From Terebella lapidaria (lineage: Eukaryota; Annelida; Polychaeta; Terebellida; Terebellidae), in the NCBI GenBank assembly GCA_949152475.1, contig OX424564.1, forward strand, positions 2,480,001-2,544,000: 64,000 nucleotides of DNA, written 5' to 3'. Under the pieces are notes generated by a model. That model did no database searches. It had not been told where the DNA came from and saw nothing but the letters and a program-made list of their open reading frames with translations. Positions 1 to 10,946 of the stretch are shown one piece after another. The stretch's first letter is position 1. Each line of letters starts with the position of its first letter. A program made the position numbers and the translations under genes.

Positions 1-1029
1 CTCGGAAACGGTGCGTCGTAGAGCGAAACGGACGTTATTTTCGGACTCGTCGCCCTAGACAAACATGTCTAAGGGGTATTATGGATGAACTTTGACCTTG
101 ACCCGAAATTTTTTTGCCGAGTCGGCATTTTTCGTTTTCGTCGATATCTCGGAAACGGTGCGTCGTAGAGCGAAACGGACGTTATTTTCGGACTCGTCGC
201 ACTAGACAAACATGTCTAAGGGGTATTATTGATGAACTTTGACCTTGACCCGAAATTTTTTTGCCGAGTCGGCATTTTTCGTTTTCGTCGTTTTCTCGGA
301 AACGGTGCGTCGTAGAGCGAAACGGACGTTATTTTCGGACTCGTCGCACTAGACAAACATGTCTAAGGGGTATTATGGATGAACTTTGACCTTGACCTGA
401 AATTTTTTTGCCGAGTCGGCATTTTTCGTTTTCGTCGATATCTCGGAAACGGTGCGTCGTAGAGCGAAACGGACGTTATTTTCGGACTCGTCGCACTAGA
501 CAAACATGTCTAAGGGGAATTATTGATGAACTTTGACCTTGACCCGAAATTTTTTTGCCGAGTCGGCATTTTACGTTTTCGTCGATATCTCGGAAACGGT
601 GCGTCGTAGAGCGAAACGGACGTTATTTTCGGACTCGTCGCACTAGACAAACATGTCTAAGGGGAATTATTGATGAACTTTGACCTTGACCCGAAATTTT
701 TTTGCCGAGTCGGCATTTTTCGTTTTCGTCGATATCTCGGAAACGGTGCGTCGTAGAGCGAAACGGACGTTACTTTCGGACTCGTCGCCCTAGACAAACA
801 TGTCTAAGGGGTATTATGGATTAACTTTGACCTTGACCCGAAATTTTTTTGCCGAGTCGGCAGTTTTTGTTTTCGTCGATATCTCGGAAACGGTGCGTCG
901 TAGAGCGAAACGGATGGTATTTTCGGACTCGTCGCCCGCCCTAGACAAACATGTCTAGCGGGTATTATGGATGAACTTTGACCTTGACCCGAAATTTGTC
1001 GACATTTTTCATTTTCGTCGATATCTAGT
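1..1029. repeat. 147-bp tandem array, seven copies
   Basis: Units begin at 1, 148, 295, 442, 589, 736 and 883, so the period is exactly 147 bp. The first six are nearly identical and the last is diverged and shortened. Each unit carries CTCGGAAACGGTGCGTCG, the short palindrome AGACAAACATGTCT and TTTGACCTTGACC. The array runs off the left edge. A single diverged unit of the same family lies inverted near 50.65-50.8 kb, so this is a dispersed core repeat of a non-autonomous element rather than a local satellite. Confidence 0.95.
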
Positions 1030-1124
1030 ATTATAAATTATTCATCACACCGAAATGCCTCCAAGGCATCTTTAGGCCTTGACGTCTAGTTTAGTTTCGG
1101 TTGAGGAACTGGTAATTTCCTCGA

Positions 1125-3750
1125 GTGTTACTTAGTTTCCTCAATTATCGCCCGCCCCCATTCTTTCATGTTGGAATTTTCCAGATGAAGTGCGCGGGTT
1201 GTAAGCAATTTTTGCAGAAATGGGAGCTGCACGTTTCCTGCTGGATGTGCAGATCTTTGTGTCGGCCAACGGCGACTTGTGGTCTGTGTGGGAGTTGGTC
1301 GGTCGACGAGTGGTCGGACTACTTGCGTGGTCTTAGAGCCGTTCAACAAGAAAGGATGAGTAGACCTCTCCCGCCCTTTCCAAGTCCCTCGGCTAGTTCT
1401 AGCGCTAGGTCTAGACATAAACAGGCCATACAGAAGCGTGAGGAGCAGGATTTATCTTTGCTGCATTTGATTTCTGCTGTGAGTAATGATTTATGCTCTT
1501 CTTTCAGCCTTCCTCGGTTCCCGGGACCCGGCTTGCCGGATCCCGGGAACCAGTACTACCGCGGTAGTACCGCGAGTTCTTCAATTCATACTTCGTGTAT
1601 GACATTGGTTGACTCTAACCCTGTCCCGCCTGAGGGTAGCCGGGCAAGGGGCCGAAACATGCCCATAGACCCCGGTTACCTGGCATTGAGCTCCGTTCGG
1701 ATGCGGCCTTCGGTGTCCTCTACCCGTAGGTTCAATTCCGTCAACGTCTCAATTTATGGACTTCAGGCGTCTGGCGCCTCGGGATACCCGTATCCCGGGG
1801 GCCGGTTTCCTGCCTTGGGTTTGCCACGTTCCTCTGGGGCGGCGGCGGCTACGGCTGTCTCCACTCTGGCTGGTTCGGTACCTACGGTTCCCGGGAGCCG
1901 TTCCTCGGTTCCCGGGAACCAGTTTCGGCCTTTATCCTCACCTCTGTTCCATGTTTCAGGGTGTGGATCCCCTAGGCCGTTATCCCAGCGGAGCTCAATG
2001 GCGGGTACGGGTTTTAGGCCCGGCTATCCTCTGTCTCCCAGGGTTATAGTTAACCAATGGCATTCGCGTCCACAAACTCGCGTTACTACTTCCATCAAAT
2101 CATCTCGCAAGTCATTTGATTCTAACGTGAGTTTTTTCCCGCAGATTGCGGAGGATTTTGAGGGTGCGGAGGTCCCGTTATCTCCCCTCCTTCCAGGGGT
2201 TTCCAACCCCCCGGCTTCGTTGGCTCCAATGGAATCCCAGGGGACTGCCTCTACATCTTCAGTGGATGCTACGCATTCTGCGCCTGCTGCTCCTTCGGCT
2301 TCTGCCTCTGTGGCGGCTACGTCTGCGTCACCTTCGGCCTCGGTTTCTGCGCTGTCTGTGGCTACGGCACCGTTCCGCACTCCCTTGTCCACGATACCGG
2401 GGGTCTCCTCCCATTTTTTGTCGCGAGGCGAGTTTCAGGCGGAGATGCAAGCCATGAGGTCTGAGTTTATGAACAGGCTGGATTCTTTCCTGGCGCGCCA
2501 GGTTCCTGATGTCCAGCGGCTTCAGGCCCCTCCGGCGGCGTCTCCTTCTGCGGAGTCTTCGGTGGATTTGCCCTACAGCTCTCGGGAAGACGGCATTGTG
2601 CCTTTGCCGGGTCCTTCGGGTCTGGTTCGTCCCAAGCGCCTCCGTGAGGATGATCTCGGCTCCCAGGATGAGGAGGAGTCAAATAATCCTTTTAAGCGCC
2701 CGTGGGCCGATAAACTGGATTATGTCCGTAGGCTTACTGGGGAGGAGTGGCCGGATCTGGCGTCAACATCCCCACCTCCAGCCAAGCGGGCGCGCTCTTT
2801 CACGGAGCGGGATCTCCAGCAGCCCAAGGTCCCTCGTGACGCTTTGCGCTTTCCGGTAGCACCGGGTGTTCGGAACATGTTGGCAGCTAGGGTGGAGGAA
2901 ACGACGAAACGTGGCCGTCCTCAGCTTGGACTCTTGCCGGCTAAGCCTAAGATCCAGGATTTTTACTCTTCGTCAGTCCTGGATGCAGAGCCTTCCAAGC
3001 TACAGGAACAGGAGATCTTCTCTGTGCCTAAGACTGTTTCTCTCCCGTGGAATCAGTTGACGGATTTCCAGGCTGCTTTACGTTTGGGCGTGGCCGTGGA
3101 TTCATCGATGGATTGGATGGTCCATGCTCTCACGCTGGCTACGACGTCGTGTTATGAGCAGGTCATGGACAATGAGAACCTCGATCGCTCTGAACTCGCA
3201 GATGTGCTCCATGGCTCTGTTGGACTCTTACAGTCGTTGGGAAAGGCTGTGGCGGATAAGGTTTCCCTAGATTGCACGGCCTGGTGGACATCGGAGCTTT
3301 GGCGGAGGGATTCCGTGATCCAGCGTCTGGACTTGAAGGTCCCTGACCAGTTGCTGGCTAAGCTCCGTGGTCATCCAGTTCTCCCGGAGTCTGGGCCCGC
3401 CTCTCCTTTTCTCTTCCCTGTGGACGCTCACCTCGAGGTGGATGCCCTTAAGTCTCGTCAAGAGGAGCGGGACCGGGCCAAGGCCTCGACTGACGCTTCC
3501 CTTATGCAGTCTAAGGCTATGGAGAGATGGTCTCACATGCTTTTACAGCAGAAGCAGCAGCGTAAGCGCCCACAGCAGCAGCAGCAGTCAGCTTCCTCTG
3601 GTGCTGGGTCCTCAGCGGTAGGGCGCGGTAAAGGCAAGGCCCTGGACCGGCCCTTTCGTGGGGCCCCTGCCGGCGGTCAGCGAGGGGGGCAGCGTGGACG
3701 TGGAGGTCGCGGTCGCGGACGTCCAGCTAGCCCAGCAAAGCCAGCAGGGG
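1125..3750 (+). mobile_element. gag-like part of the DIRS element
   Basis: The N-terminal end has a Cys-rich cluster (CAGCKQF, CWMCRSLC, CGLCGSW) of the kind seen at the start of DIRS first ORFs. A long Pro/Ser/Ala-rich stretch follows, then a basic Q-rich and RG-rich tail (GGQRGGQRGRGGRGRGR) that would suit nucleic-acid binding. It is a nucleocapsid-like region by position and composition only. It belongs to a fossil element. Confidence 0.7.
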
Positions 3751-4089
3751 CTAAGAAGTCAGGTAATACCCTCATCTTCTCTCATGGGACCCCCACGTCT
3801 GGTCGAGTCTCCAAGTTCACTCGCTCCAGTAAATATCTTGGATATAAACGAGCCTGTCGGCGCGCGACTAGGAGGTTTTTGGCCTCGTTGGCGAGACCTA
3901 GGAGCCAGTCCTTGGATCGTCTCCACCTTGCGTTGGGGGTTCGGTCTACGGTTCGAACAGTTTCCTCCGTTGACGCTCACTCCAAGGGTTTTTTCGTTGC
4001 CTCACGACCTGGAAAGGCGTCAGGCGCTGATAGACGAGATTTCGGCCATGATTCAAAAGCGAGCGGTAGAACCAGTTTCGGGCAGCTCC

Positions 4090-5290
4090 CCGGGGTTTTA
4101 CAGTATCCTGTTTGTAGTTCCGAAGGCTTCGGGCGGTTGGAGGCCGGTGATAGATCTTTCCGCTCTCAACCGTTATCTGCTTATTCCCACCTTCACCATG
4201 GAGACGGCGGAGGTGGTAAGGTCGGCTATGCCCTTGGGGGCTTGGGTCGTGACAATCGACCTCAAGGATGCTTATTTTCACGTGCCTATGAGGAGGTCCG
4301 CCAGAAAATACCTCAGGTTCTTTTATCAGGGCCAGGTGTGGCAGTTTCGGGCGTTGCCTTTCGGTCTGTCCACCGCCCCTTGGATCTTTACGATGTGCGT
4401 TCGGGAGCTACAGGTGTTGGCCCATCGGAACGGCATTGTGATCTACCAGTATCTCGACGATTGGTTGATCAGGCATCAGTGCCCTCAAACTTTGCTTCGT
4501 CAGGCCCAGTGGGTTGTGGATTTGTGTCAGTCCATGGGCTTCAAAATCAATCAAAAAAAGTCCGATTTATTTCCTCGTCAAGACTTCGTTTTCTTGGGGT
4601 ATCGATTTCGGACTACCTCCGGTTATGTTATCCCGACGGAGGAACGTCGGTCAAAGTTATCAGAGCAGTCCCGCGGTTTCTTAACCAGGGTTCCTCAGCC
4701 AGCCTCGCGTTGGCAGTCTCTGATCGGTACATTAGCGGCGACCGAGAAGATGGTGCCTCTAGGTCGCTTGCATATGCGGTCCCTCCAGTTGCAGCTTCAT
4801 GCCAACTGGTCGCAGGCAACGGGGGACATGGCCCAGTTGGTTCACGTGTTGGACCAGGTCGTTCGAGACCTGCGATGGTGGTTGGACCCGGCCAATTTGT
4901 TTCGGGGCGCTCCATTCCGTCCGCCTCCTCCCTCCAGGCATCTCTTTACGGATGCCAGTATGGAGGGATGGGGAGCTCACTGGGACGATCAAGAGATTTC
5001 GGGTCGGTGGTCTCGGTCACAACAGGACGACCATATCAATGTGCTGGAGATGTGTTTCTCGCGCTTCAGCATTGGGAGCACCAGTTCTCAGACCAGGTGG
5101 TTTTGCTCGCCACGGACAATTCAACGGTCGTGGCTTACGTCAACAAGCAGGGCGGGACCAAGTCCATGTCCCTGTGTTTGTTGACGGTGGAGATGCTGAC
5201 CTGGTGCTTCCACCACCGGATCACGCTCAGGGCCCGGCACATTCCCGGTTATATGAATGTGTGGGCCGATCGTTTGTCTCGTCGGGGCCA
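4090..5290 (+). mobile_element. reverse transcriptase and RNase H part of the DIRS element
   Basis: RT signatures are visible: VPKASGGWRPVIDLSALN near 4110-4170, VTIDLKDAYFHVP near 4250, LPFGLSTAPWIF near 4355, and the YLDD box at 4450. RNase H follows: a FTDAS motif near 4940 with the later ATDNST and HIPGYMN..ADRLSR motifs up to about 5285. These match the DIRS/gypsy-related RT-RH arrangement. Confidence 0.88.
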
Positions 5291-5719
5291 GATTCAGGCC
5301 ACGGAGTGGTCGTTGTCTCCGGTAGTCTTCCGGGCGATCTGTCACCTGTGGGACAGACCTGCAGTGGATCTGTTCGCCACGAGGTGGAATACCAAGCTTC
5401 CGACGTTTGTGTCCCCGATCCCAGACGATCAAGCATGGGCGGTCGACGCGATGTCCCTGGATTGGGACGGGATGTTTCTTTATGCTTTTCCTCCTGCCAT
5501 TCTCTTGGACAAGGTTCTAGCCAAGTTCAAGGCTCATCGCAGCAGGATGATTCTCATTGCCCCACAACTTCCACAGAAGTCGTGGTTCCCGGACCTTCTG
5601 GAGTTGTTGGTGGACAGCCCAGTTCCACTGCCAGACCGGTCGGATCTGTTAAAACAGCCGCGGTCAGATCGCTTCCATCAAGCCCCGGGCACGCTCAAGC
5701 TACACGCGTGGCTCTTGTC

Positions 5720-6760
5720 GAGCGATGTTACCGAAAGAAGGGCTTTTCAAGAGAGGTGTCAGCTAGGATCGCCCGAACTAATCGACGATCTTCTTTGGCA
5801 GTCTACCAATCCAAGTGGACGAGATTCTGTGCTTGGTGCCGTGGCCGGAAGGTTAGTCCTTTCAAGGTCACTGCTCCTGTGATTTCCGAGTTTCTCCTTG
5901 AGAAGTTCAAGGAGGGGAAAGCCCCCTCTACGCTCGCAGGCTATAGGACTGCGATTGCAAAAACTATCAAACCCAAAACGGGGGTTGATTTCGGTCAGGA
6001 TGCAAGTTTGTCCGCTTTGTTGAATAGTTTTGTGGTGGAGAGACCCAAGTTGAGGAATCCCGTCCCGACCTGGGATCTATCGCTCGTTCTAAATTGTCTT
6101 CTCTCTGATCCATTTGAACCCTTGGAGAGAGCGTCGCTTAAGTTTCTTACTTTCAAGACCGTGTTCCTCCTGGCCTTAGCTTCGGGGAAGAGGAGAAGTG
6201 AGCTTCATGCTCTTGACTTTTCCAAAGTTCTTTGGAAGGAAGATGGCTCCGCGGTTACTCTCGGGGTTATCCCTTCGTTTCTGGCTAAGACTCAGCTAGC
6301 TCATACCCCGTCTATGTCCTTTTCTATCCCGTCCCTTACCTCTTCGTTGGGGCCGGGCCTGGAGGAAGATGCTAAACTGTGTCCCGTTAGAGCCTTGCGC
6401 ATCTACGTTGATCGCACGAGGGAGCTCCATGTCGGGAAACGTTTGCTTTTCGCTGCCTTTAAGAAGAATTTTTCTAAAGATATCAGACCGGCAACGATTT
6501 CGTCCTGGGTTAAGAAATGCGTCTTGTTCTGCTATGAAAAATCCAAAACTAAGACTTCGGGCTCCTTCCGCGTGAAGGCTCATGATGTGCGAGCGCTCGC
6601 GTCGTCTCTCGCGTTCATGAATAATGTTGCATTGTCCGATGTCATGCAGGCCTGCACTTGGGCCTCTAACAATACGTTTGTTTCCTTCTACTGCAGGGAA
6701 CTGACCTGGCAGGACGACTCCGGCTACCGCCTTGGACCCGTGGTGGCCGCACAGCATAAG
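5720..6760 (+). mobile_element. tyrosine recombinase part of the DIRS element
   Basis: An N-terminal SAM-like core-binding region (VISEFLLEKFKEGK, STLAGYRTAIAK) is followed by a catalytic region with the conserved Arg in SGKRRSELHAL near 6190, an HDVRALASS box near 6580 (H-x-x-R), and a likely catalytic Tyr in VSFYCREL near 6690. A tyrosine recombinase in place of integrase is what defines DIRS-type elements. Confidence 0.85.
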
Positions 6761-7200
6761 GTCCATCTGTTAATGATGTACATAAGGGACTGCACGTGTA
6801 TATACGCACATCTCTCGTGGACTGGTCGTCTCGGAGATTCTGGTTGTCCCTCTTATTTGGGTGAAAGAAATTTTGAGTTGTCCCGCCGACAGCAAGACAA
6901 CTGCGGGGGAATCACCTCTACGACTTCACTCTCTTACCCAGGTACTATTCTTTATTGTTCATGTTCGTTACTCGCCCATGTTATTAAACTAATTGTTAAT
7001 TACTCGTCGGGGGTATTAAACCCTCAACGAATTACTACAGGGCGAAATTAAACTCAATTTAATAGTAACTTCATGCTCAACTGAATTTGTGCGTTCTATG
7101 CCTCAATGATGTTCATTGACGTGGGAGAGGGGTTAGCCCACCTCCTGTGGTTATTCTGATATAACCCAAAGTGTTTATTATAGAGGTCAAAGTGTGGACA

Positions 7201-7574
7201 TAAATAGGAAGTTTTAAGTTATTAAAACCAGTATTTATTACACACTTACCTCTATAATAAACACGGTCATGTTCCCTCCCGCCTCCCCAGCCTAACCTTT
7301 TGGGGGACAAAGTAATGGCGGTTCCGGTGGAACAGCTTCGTCAAGAAAGATTTCTCAGTGACCACTGACACAGTCAAGTTTCGTCAAGAAACTTTTATGA
7401 ATGACTGTTGACTGAGGGGCATAGAACGACCAGTTTAAGAAAGTTTGCCATTAATAAATTTAATGGCACGATTTTCCCTCTTATTTGAAAGCTAAGTAAG
7501 ATTACCCAAAGTGTTTATTATAGAGGTAAGTGTGTAATAAATACTGGTTTTAATAACTTAAAACTTCCTGTTTG
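7201..7574. repeat. inverted repeats at the 3' end of the DIRS element
   Basis: 7201-7264 is almost the exact reverse complement of 7511-7574, with about 246 bp between the arms. The motif GTGTTTATTATAGAGGT occurs at 7171-7187 (+), 7248-7264 (-) and 7511-7527 (+). DIRS elements end in inverted repeats and an internal complementary region, which fits. No matching copy was found at the left end. Confidence 0.85.
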
Positions 7575-7590
7575 TGTAGAATACACCCCA

Positions 7591-7940
7591 ACGTGATTTC
7601 TGGTCCAAAATAACAATAATATTTTGAATCCTGATGGATGTAAGCACGACCAAATCCTCGAATATGCTAAGATTCTCGAGATCCCGTTTTGGGCTGAAAT
7701 TCAACATTGGGTTAGATTGCCAACTTCTTCAAATTTTGTGATAGAAGTCTGAAATTTGGTAGGAAATTGCCGTTTGGCTCCCAGATGGAGTGTGCCAAAT
7801 TGTAGAACAATACCATTTAGCATCGCGAAAATATCGTCAACAACCAGTGTAAACAAGTTAGAAAAATCAGAGTATAGTATTCAAAGTCAGTTTGTACATT
7901 GGTTGATATGTTGACCAGACTGTATGAGATTGCTTAACAG
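7591..7940. other. COG7 intron remainder
   Basis: AT-rich non-coding sequence between the DIRS tail and the splice acceptor TTAACAG at 7934-7940. I see no gene or repeat in it. Confidence 0.6.
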
Positions 7941-8377
7941 CTGACACGCCGGAGCACCTTGCTGACCTGTGGCTGGAGTCTGTTGCCAAGGGAACCATGC
8001 ACAACTACGGAGAACAGATTCTCAAGATCACAGAACTCTCCGGCCTTGCCACAAAACAGCTCATCACAGACATCGGTACGTCAAGGTCATGGTGATCTCA
8101 AGGTCATAGAAGGCAATAATTACCTGACAATACCAAGCTAGAATCAAGATATACCATAAAGGAGAAACCTGAACATCTCCGTACAAATTCAAAGTGTTCT
8201 GTTGCAGATTACCTGACTAACGTTCTAGAGGACCTGGGCCTGCATTCCTCCGAGACTTTCCGCCACCTGACGGCGCTACTGAACGCGTCAGACAGTGAGT
8301 ACAGTGACATCGCCGAGAGCGCGCCACAGAGACTGTCCAGTGCCGTCGCTAGCATGAGGAACCTGACTCTGGAGTAA
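7941..8377 (+). CDS. COG7: COG7, conserved oligomeric Golgi complex subunit 7, last two exons
   Basis: Two coding exons: 7941-8075 (donor GTACGT) and 8208-8377 (acceptor TTGCAG, stop TAA 8375-8377), joined in phase within an Asp codon. The peptide includes HLADLWLESVAKGTMHNYGE, KQLITDIDYLTNVLEDLGL and SSAVASMRNLTLE. I recognise this as the C-terminus of COG7 (human KQLATDIDYLINVMDALGL region). COG7 belongs to lobe B of the COG tether, which captures recycling vesicles at the Golgi and keeps glycosylation enzymes in place. The rest of the gene must lie upstream of the window, so the DIRS element and 147-bp array probably sit in one of its introns. The ORF scan alone misses this gene because both exons are short. 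Confidence 0.85.
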
Positions 8378-8571
8378 ACTCCGCCTGGATAGATTCTGAC
8401 TGAAATCATGGACTCGATTGTTAATGATGCCAACAAATGACTTTAAATTATTGTGTAGTCTGGTGTGTATGGAAAGAGGTAAAATAGAGTGGTAATGCAG
8501 ACTTTCTGAGAGCATTAATGGAAAATATGTGCTTGGTTTGTATTGAAATTATACTGATGTGATACATTTTG

Positions 8572-8577
8572 TTTATT
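8572..8577 (-). terminator. poly(A) signal AATAAA, ASTE1
   Basis: TTTATT on +, reading AATAAA on -, about 210 bp after the ASTE1 stop. Confidence 0.45.
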
Positions 8578-8600
8578 GAGTATATATGTCGGGGTATGTT

Positions 8601-8606
8601 AATAAA
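8601..8606 (+). terminator. poly(A) signal AATAAA, COG7
   Basis: AATAAA lies 224 bp after the COG7 stop and runs into an A tract. Confidence 0.6.
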
Positions 8607-8786
8607 AAAAATCCAAGGTGTATGTGGTCTAACTGTTTTTGAAATATTCACATATTGGTTTATGTATATCCAATGAAATACGATAACACTGTCAGAGTAG
8701 AACTCTGGTTTATATATACAATATTCATGCTGAGATAGTCATCGAGAGGAAGTCACACAAAAATTGACATTATAATGAGTATTATA

Positions 8787-10946
8787 TCAAGTGTCCGCCA
8801 GCATCAACAGTTCAAACTTGTTGGTCACGTCACAGCTTGCGACCACCTCACAAGGCGGAGTCCTGCGTTCTGTACCGCTGTCTGTACTCGCTTGCTTGGC
8901 GAGTTTCTTGGCCTTGGACTTCTTGGATCGCTTGCTCCCTGCGGCCAGGTCGAGGATGAGGTCTCCAGGCTTAAGACAGTCCTTGATGGAGTTGGTCCAG
9001 CTGTGCAGCAGAACCTGCAGCCTGTCAGACCCGGCTAATAGCTCGGGAATGTACTGCTCCGGTCTGAGACGTGAGCGCAGTTCTCGGTACAAGTGATAGA
9101 GCAGACTGCCACTGAACAATCTGTCCAAGCGTGGCGGCCTCAGCGGCAAGGCCAAGGCTTCGTTAAGGCAGCACGTGGCGAAGAGGCAAGCCTGTAACTC
9201 GGAGAAGGCGTGTATAATGGATACATCGGCTTGTGGTGAATGACTCTTACCCTTTGGGGCTTCCATAAACCTGTCAAGTTTCTTTGATATCTCTATACAT
9301 GTATTATCATGGTCAGCATTTAGACTCCGAATAGACTCCATTAAGCCACCAGATTTCTCAGATATTTCCTCATCACAAGTGTCAACACTAGCCACTCTGT
9401 CCACCACAGACAGCTTGAGTACACAGAGGATCGTCGCTGTCAGATGGAGCCAGTCAATCCTCAAGCTGGAGTTTCTTATCCAGTACACCACAGCTGTGAA
9501 GTAGAGCTGTAGCTCCGTAGGCCAACTACAAAGTGTGGACGACAATATTCCAGCTGCTTCAGTGAAGAAACCTGTCCTCTGTTCTAAACTGACACCGAGA
9601 ACATCCGCCAGCACAGGCACAGTTCCTGAGATGACCTCCAGCTTTGGATCGACTAATCTCCTCCTCTGGTTGTTGACATCTCTGTCTATTTCTTCGATGT
9701 GCATTCCGCGCTGTTTGGTAGAACCTATTGGTGAGTTTTGGAGCAGTATTCCATAGACAACACGTCTGAGGGAAAGTGCTGCCTGGTGTGATGAAGGTTT
9801 GGACAGATTCTCCGCCTGTGTGGGGAGGATGACCTGTCGTGACACAGCAGCGTTACTGGTGAGAGCTGAGAGGTGACCAGTCCAGAGCTTGTCTTTGAAC
9901 CAATCAGGCAAGTGTCGTTCACCCAGGTCTGGTGTCTGAGCCTCAGTCGGTAGGTCAGGTGATGTCTCAGGCAGTCTGTGTGCACTCCACTTGACCAGAA
10001 GGTATGGATATATCTTGGACACTTGTATGTTCCTGTATAAGTCTACACAGTTCATGATGAGTGTCCGCAGAGCTGCTCGCTTTTCCTGGTTGTACTGGTT
10101 GAGGATTTTCTTGATGGCTGCTTCCAAGGAGCCACAAGACTCCAACCACGAGAGGAGACCAAGCATCTTTGAGTGTCGCTTGCCGCTGTACAGTCTGTGG
10201 GAGCAGTGGTTCGGGAGCCTCACCGATGTGAAAAATGTCTCAAAGGTTTTCGCTTCGGTTTTCTCATTGCCGAGAATGGTTGCAAACAGAGGCAAGAGAT
10301 TTTTGTCCATGTCCGGGAACAAGTCCACAAATTTCTGGAAGTAATACATCTGCACATTTAGGAAGTATTCTGGTTCTGATGACAGTGTGCCATGCTCCTT
10401 ACGGATCTCCAGGTTGACATAGTCAAGGAGAACAACTCCTCCCTGGACGTCGAAGATGAAGAAATCACTGTCATTTGTCAGGATGGGACACTGAAGCGTA
10501 TTAGCAAGTGCGGCAATCTCAGAGTCTGCCTCAGACTCGCATGTCACATGGTCTATCCTAAGGTCATTGAGCACATTAGTGAAGACACTTTGGGCAAATA
10601 TCGGGGTCAAGTTTGCTTTCTTTCCACAAACGGCATTCTGTGCGTGACTGATCCTGTCTCTTGCTCTCTTTACTGCAGTTTTGATTTTCGTGTCGTTTGG
10701 GTCGTACGGGCCATCAAAAACCACAACCGGTTGTATCTCGCATTTCAGCAGTGTCTTGAAGAATGAAGTCACCACCGAAGCGAAGACGTCGTAGTCGCCT
10801 CCAAACTGTACGGGCACAGCGTATAAGTTATACAGGAAGTGATAGAGATTGTTGCCGTCAATAATGATCTTTGTAGTCCTCAGCTTGTGGTCAGTCAGCA
10901 GCTGTGAGTTTGTGTCCAGGAATGTTGTCAGTCCAGGGACGCCCAT
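8787..10946 (-). CDS. ASTE1: ASTE1, protein asteroid homolog 1 (XPG/FEN1-fold nuclease)
   Basis: A single open exon of 719 codons; human ASTE1 is about 680 aa. I start at the Met of MGVPGLTTFL, which is the canonical XPG-family N-terminus, and not at the frame opening 14 codons upstream. The N-terminal nuclease region keeps the acidic residues of the FEN1/XPG fold: IIIDGNNLYHF (D30), VVVFDGPYDP (D78), CESEADSEIAALA (E137, E139) and TNDSDFFIF (D159, D161). The C-terminus is Lys-rich (SKRSKKSKAKKLAKQAS), perhaps a nuclear or DNA-binding tail. Human ASTE1 has been described as a structure-specific nuclease acting with the shieldin pathway in end joining; whether this holds in molluscs is inference. 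It is convergent with COG7, with 409 bp between stops. Coding bases and 5' leader look normal. Confidence 0.95.
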   Translation of the reverse strand: MGVPGLTTFLDTNSQLLTDHKLRTTKIIIDGNNLYHFLYNLYAVPVQFGGDYDVFASVVTSFFKTLLKCEIQPVVVFDGPYDPNDTKIKTAVKRARDRISHAQNAVCGKKANLTPIFAQSVFTNVLNDLRIDHVTCESEADSEIAALANTLQCPILTNDSDFFIFDVQGGVVLLDYVNLEIRKEHGTLSSEPEYFLNVQMYYFQKFVDLFPDMDKNLLPLFATILGNEKTEAKTFETFFTSVRLPNHCSHRLYSGKRHSKMLGLLSWLESCGSLEAAIKKILNQYNQEKRAALRTLIMNCVDLYRNIQVSKIYPYLLVKWSAHRLPETSPDLPTEAQTPDLGERHLPDWFKDKLWTGHLSALTSNAAVSRQVILPTQAENLSKPSSHQAALSLRRVVYGILLQNSPIGSTKQRGMHIEEIDRDVNNQRRRLVDPKLEVISGTVPVLADVLGVSLEQRTGFFTEAAGILSSTLCSWPTELQLYFTAVVYWIRNSSLRIDWLHLTATILCVLKLSVVDRVASVDTCDEEISEKSGGLMESIRSLNADHDNTCIEISKKLDRFMEAPKGKSHSPQADVSIIHAFSELQACLFATCCLNEALALPLRPPRLDRLFSGSLLYHLYRELRSRLRPEQYIPELLAGSDRLQVLLHSWTNSIKDCLKPGDLILDLAAGSKRSKKSKAKKLAKQASTDSGTERRTPPCEVVASCDVTNKFELLMLADT

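Larger units (their letters stand above)
1030..7590 (+). mobile_element. DIRS-like tyrosine-recombinase retrotransposon (fossil)
   Basis: The parts run in the order gag-like, reverse transcriptase, RNase H, tyrosine recombinase, followed by a non-coding tail with inverted repeats. This is the DIRS order; there is no integrase or protease. The parts lie in overlapping frames, which the family commonly uses. The element is close to full length and looks fairly young, with long open stretches, but it appears broken, with about one interruption. The left end, next to the 147-bp array, shows no match to the right-hand inverted repeats, so the left boundary is approximate. It lies in sense orientation upstream of the last COG7 exons, probably inside a COG7 intron. 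Confidence 0.88.
8378..8786. other. shared 3' region of COG7 and ASTE1
   Basis: The 409 bp between the two stop codons holds the 3' ends of both genes. Candidate poly(A) signals lie at 8601-8606 on + and 8572-8577 on -, so the two transcripts would overlap slightly at their 3' ends. Confidence 0.6.
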
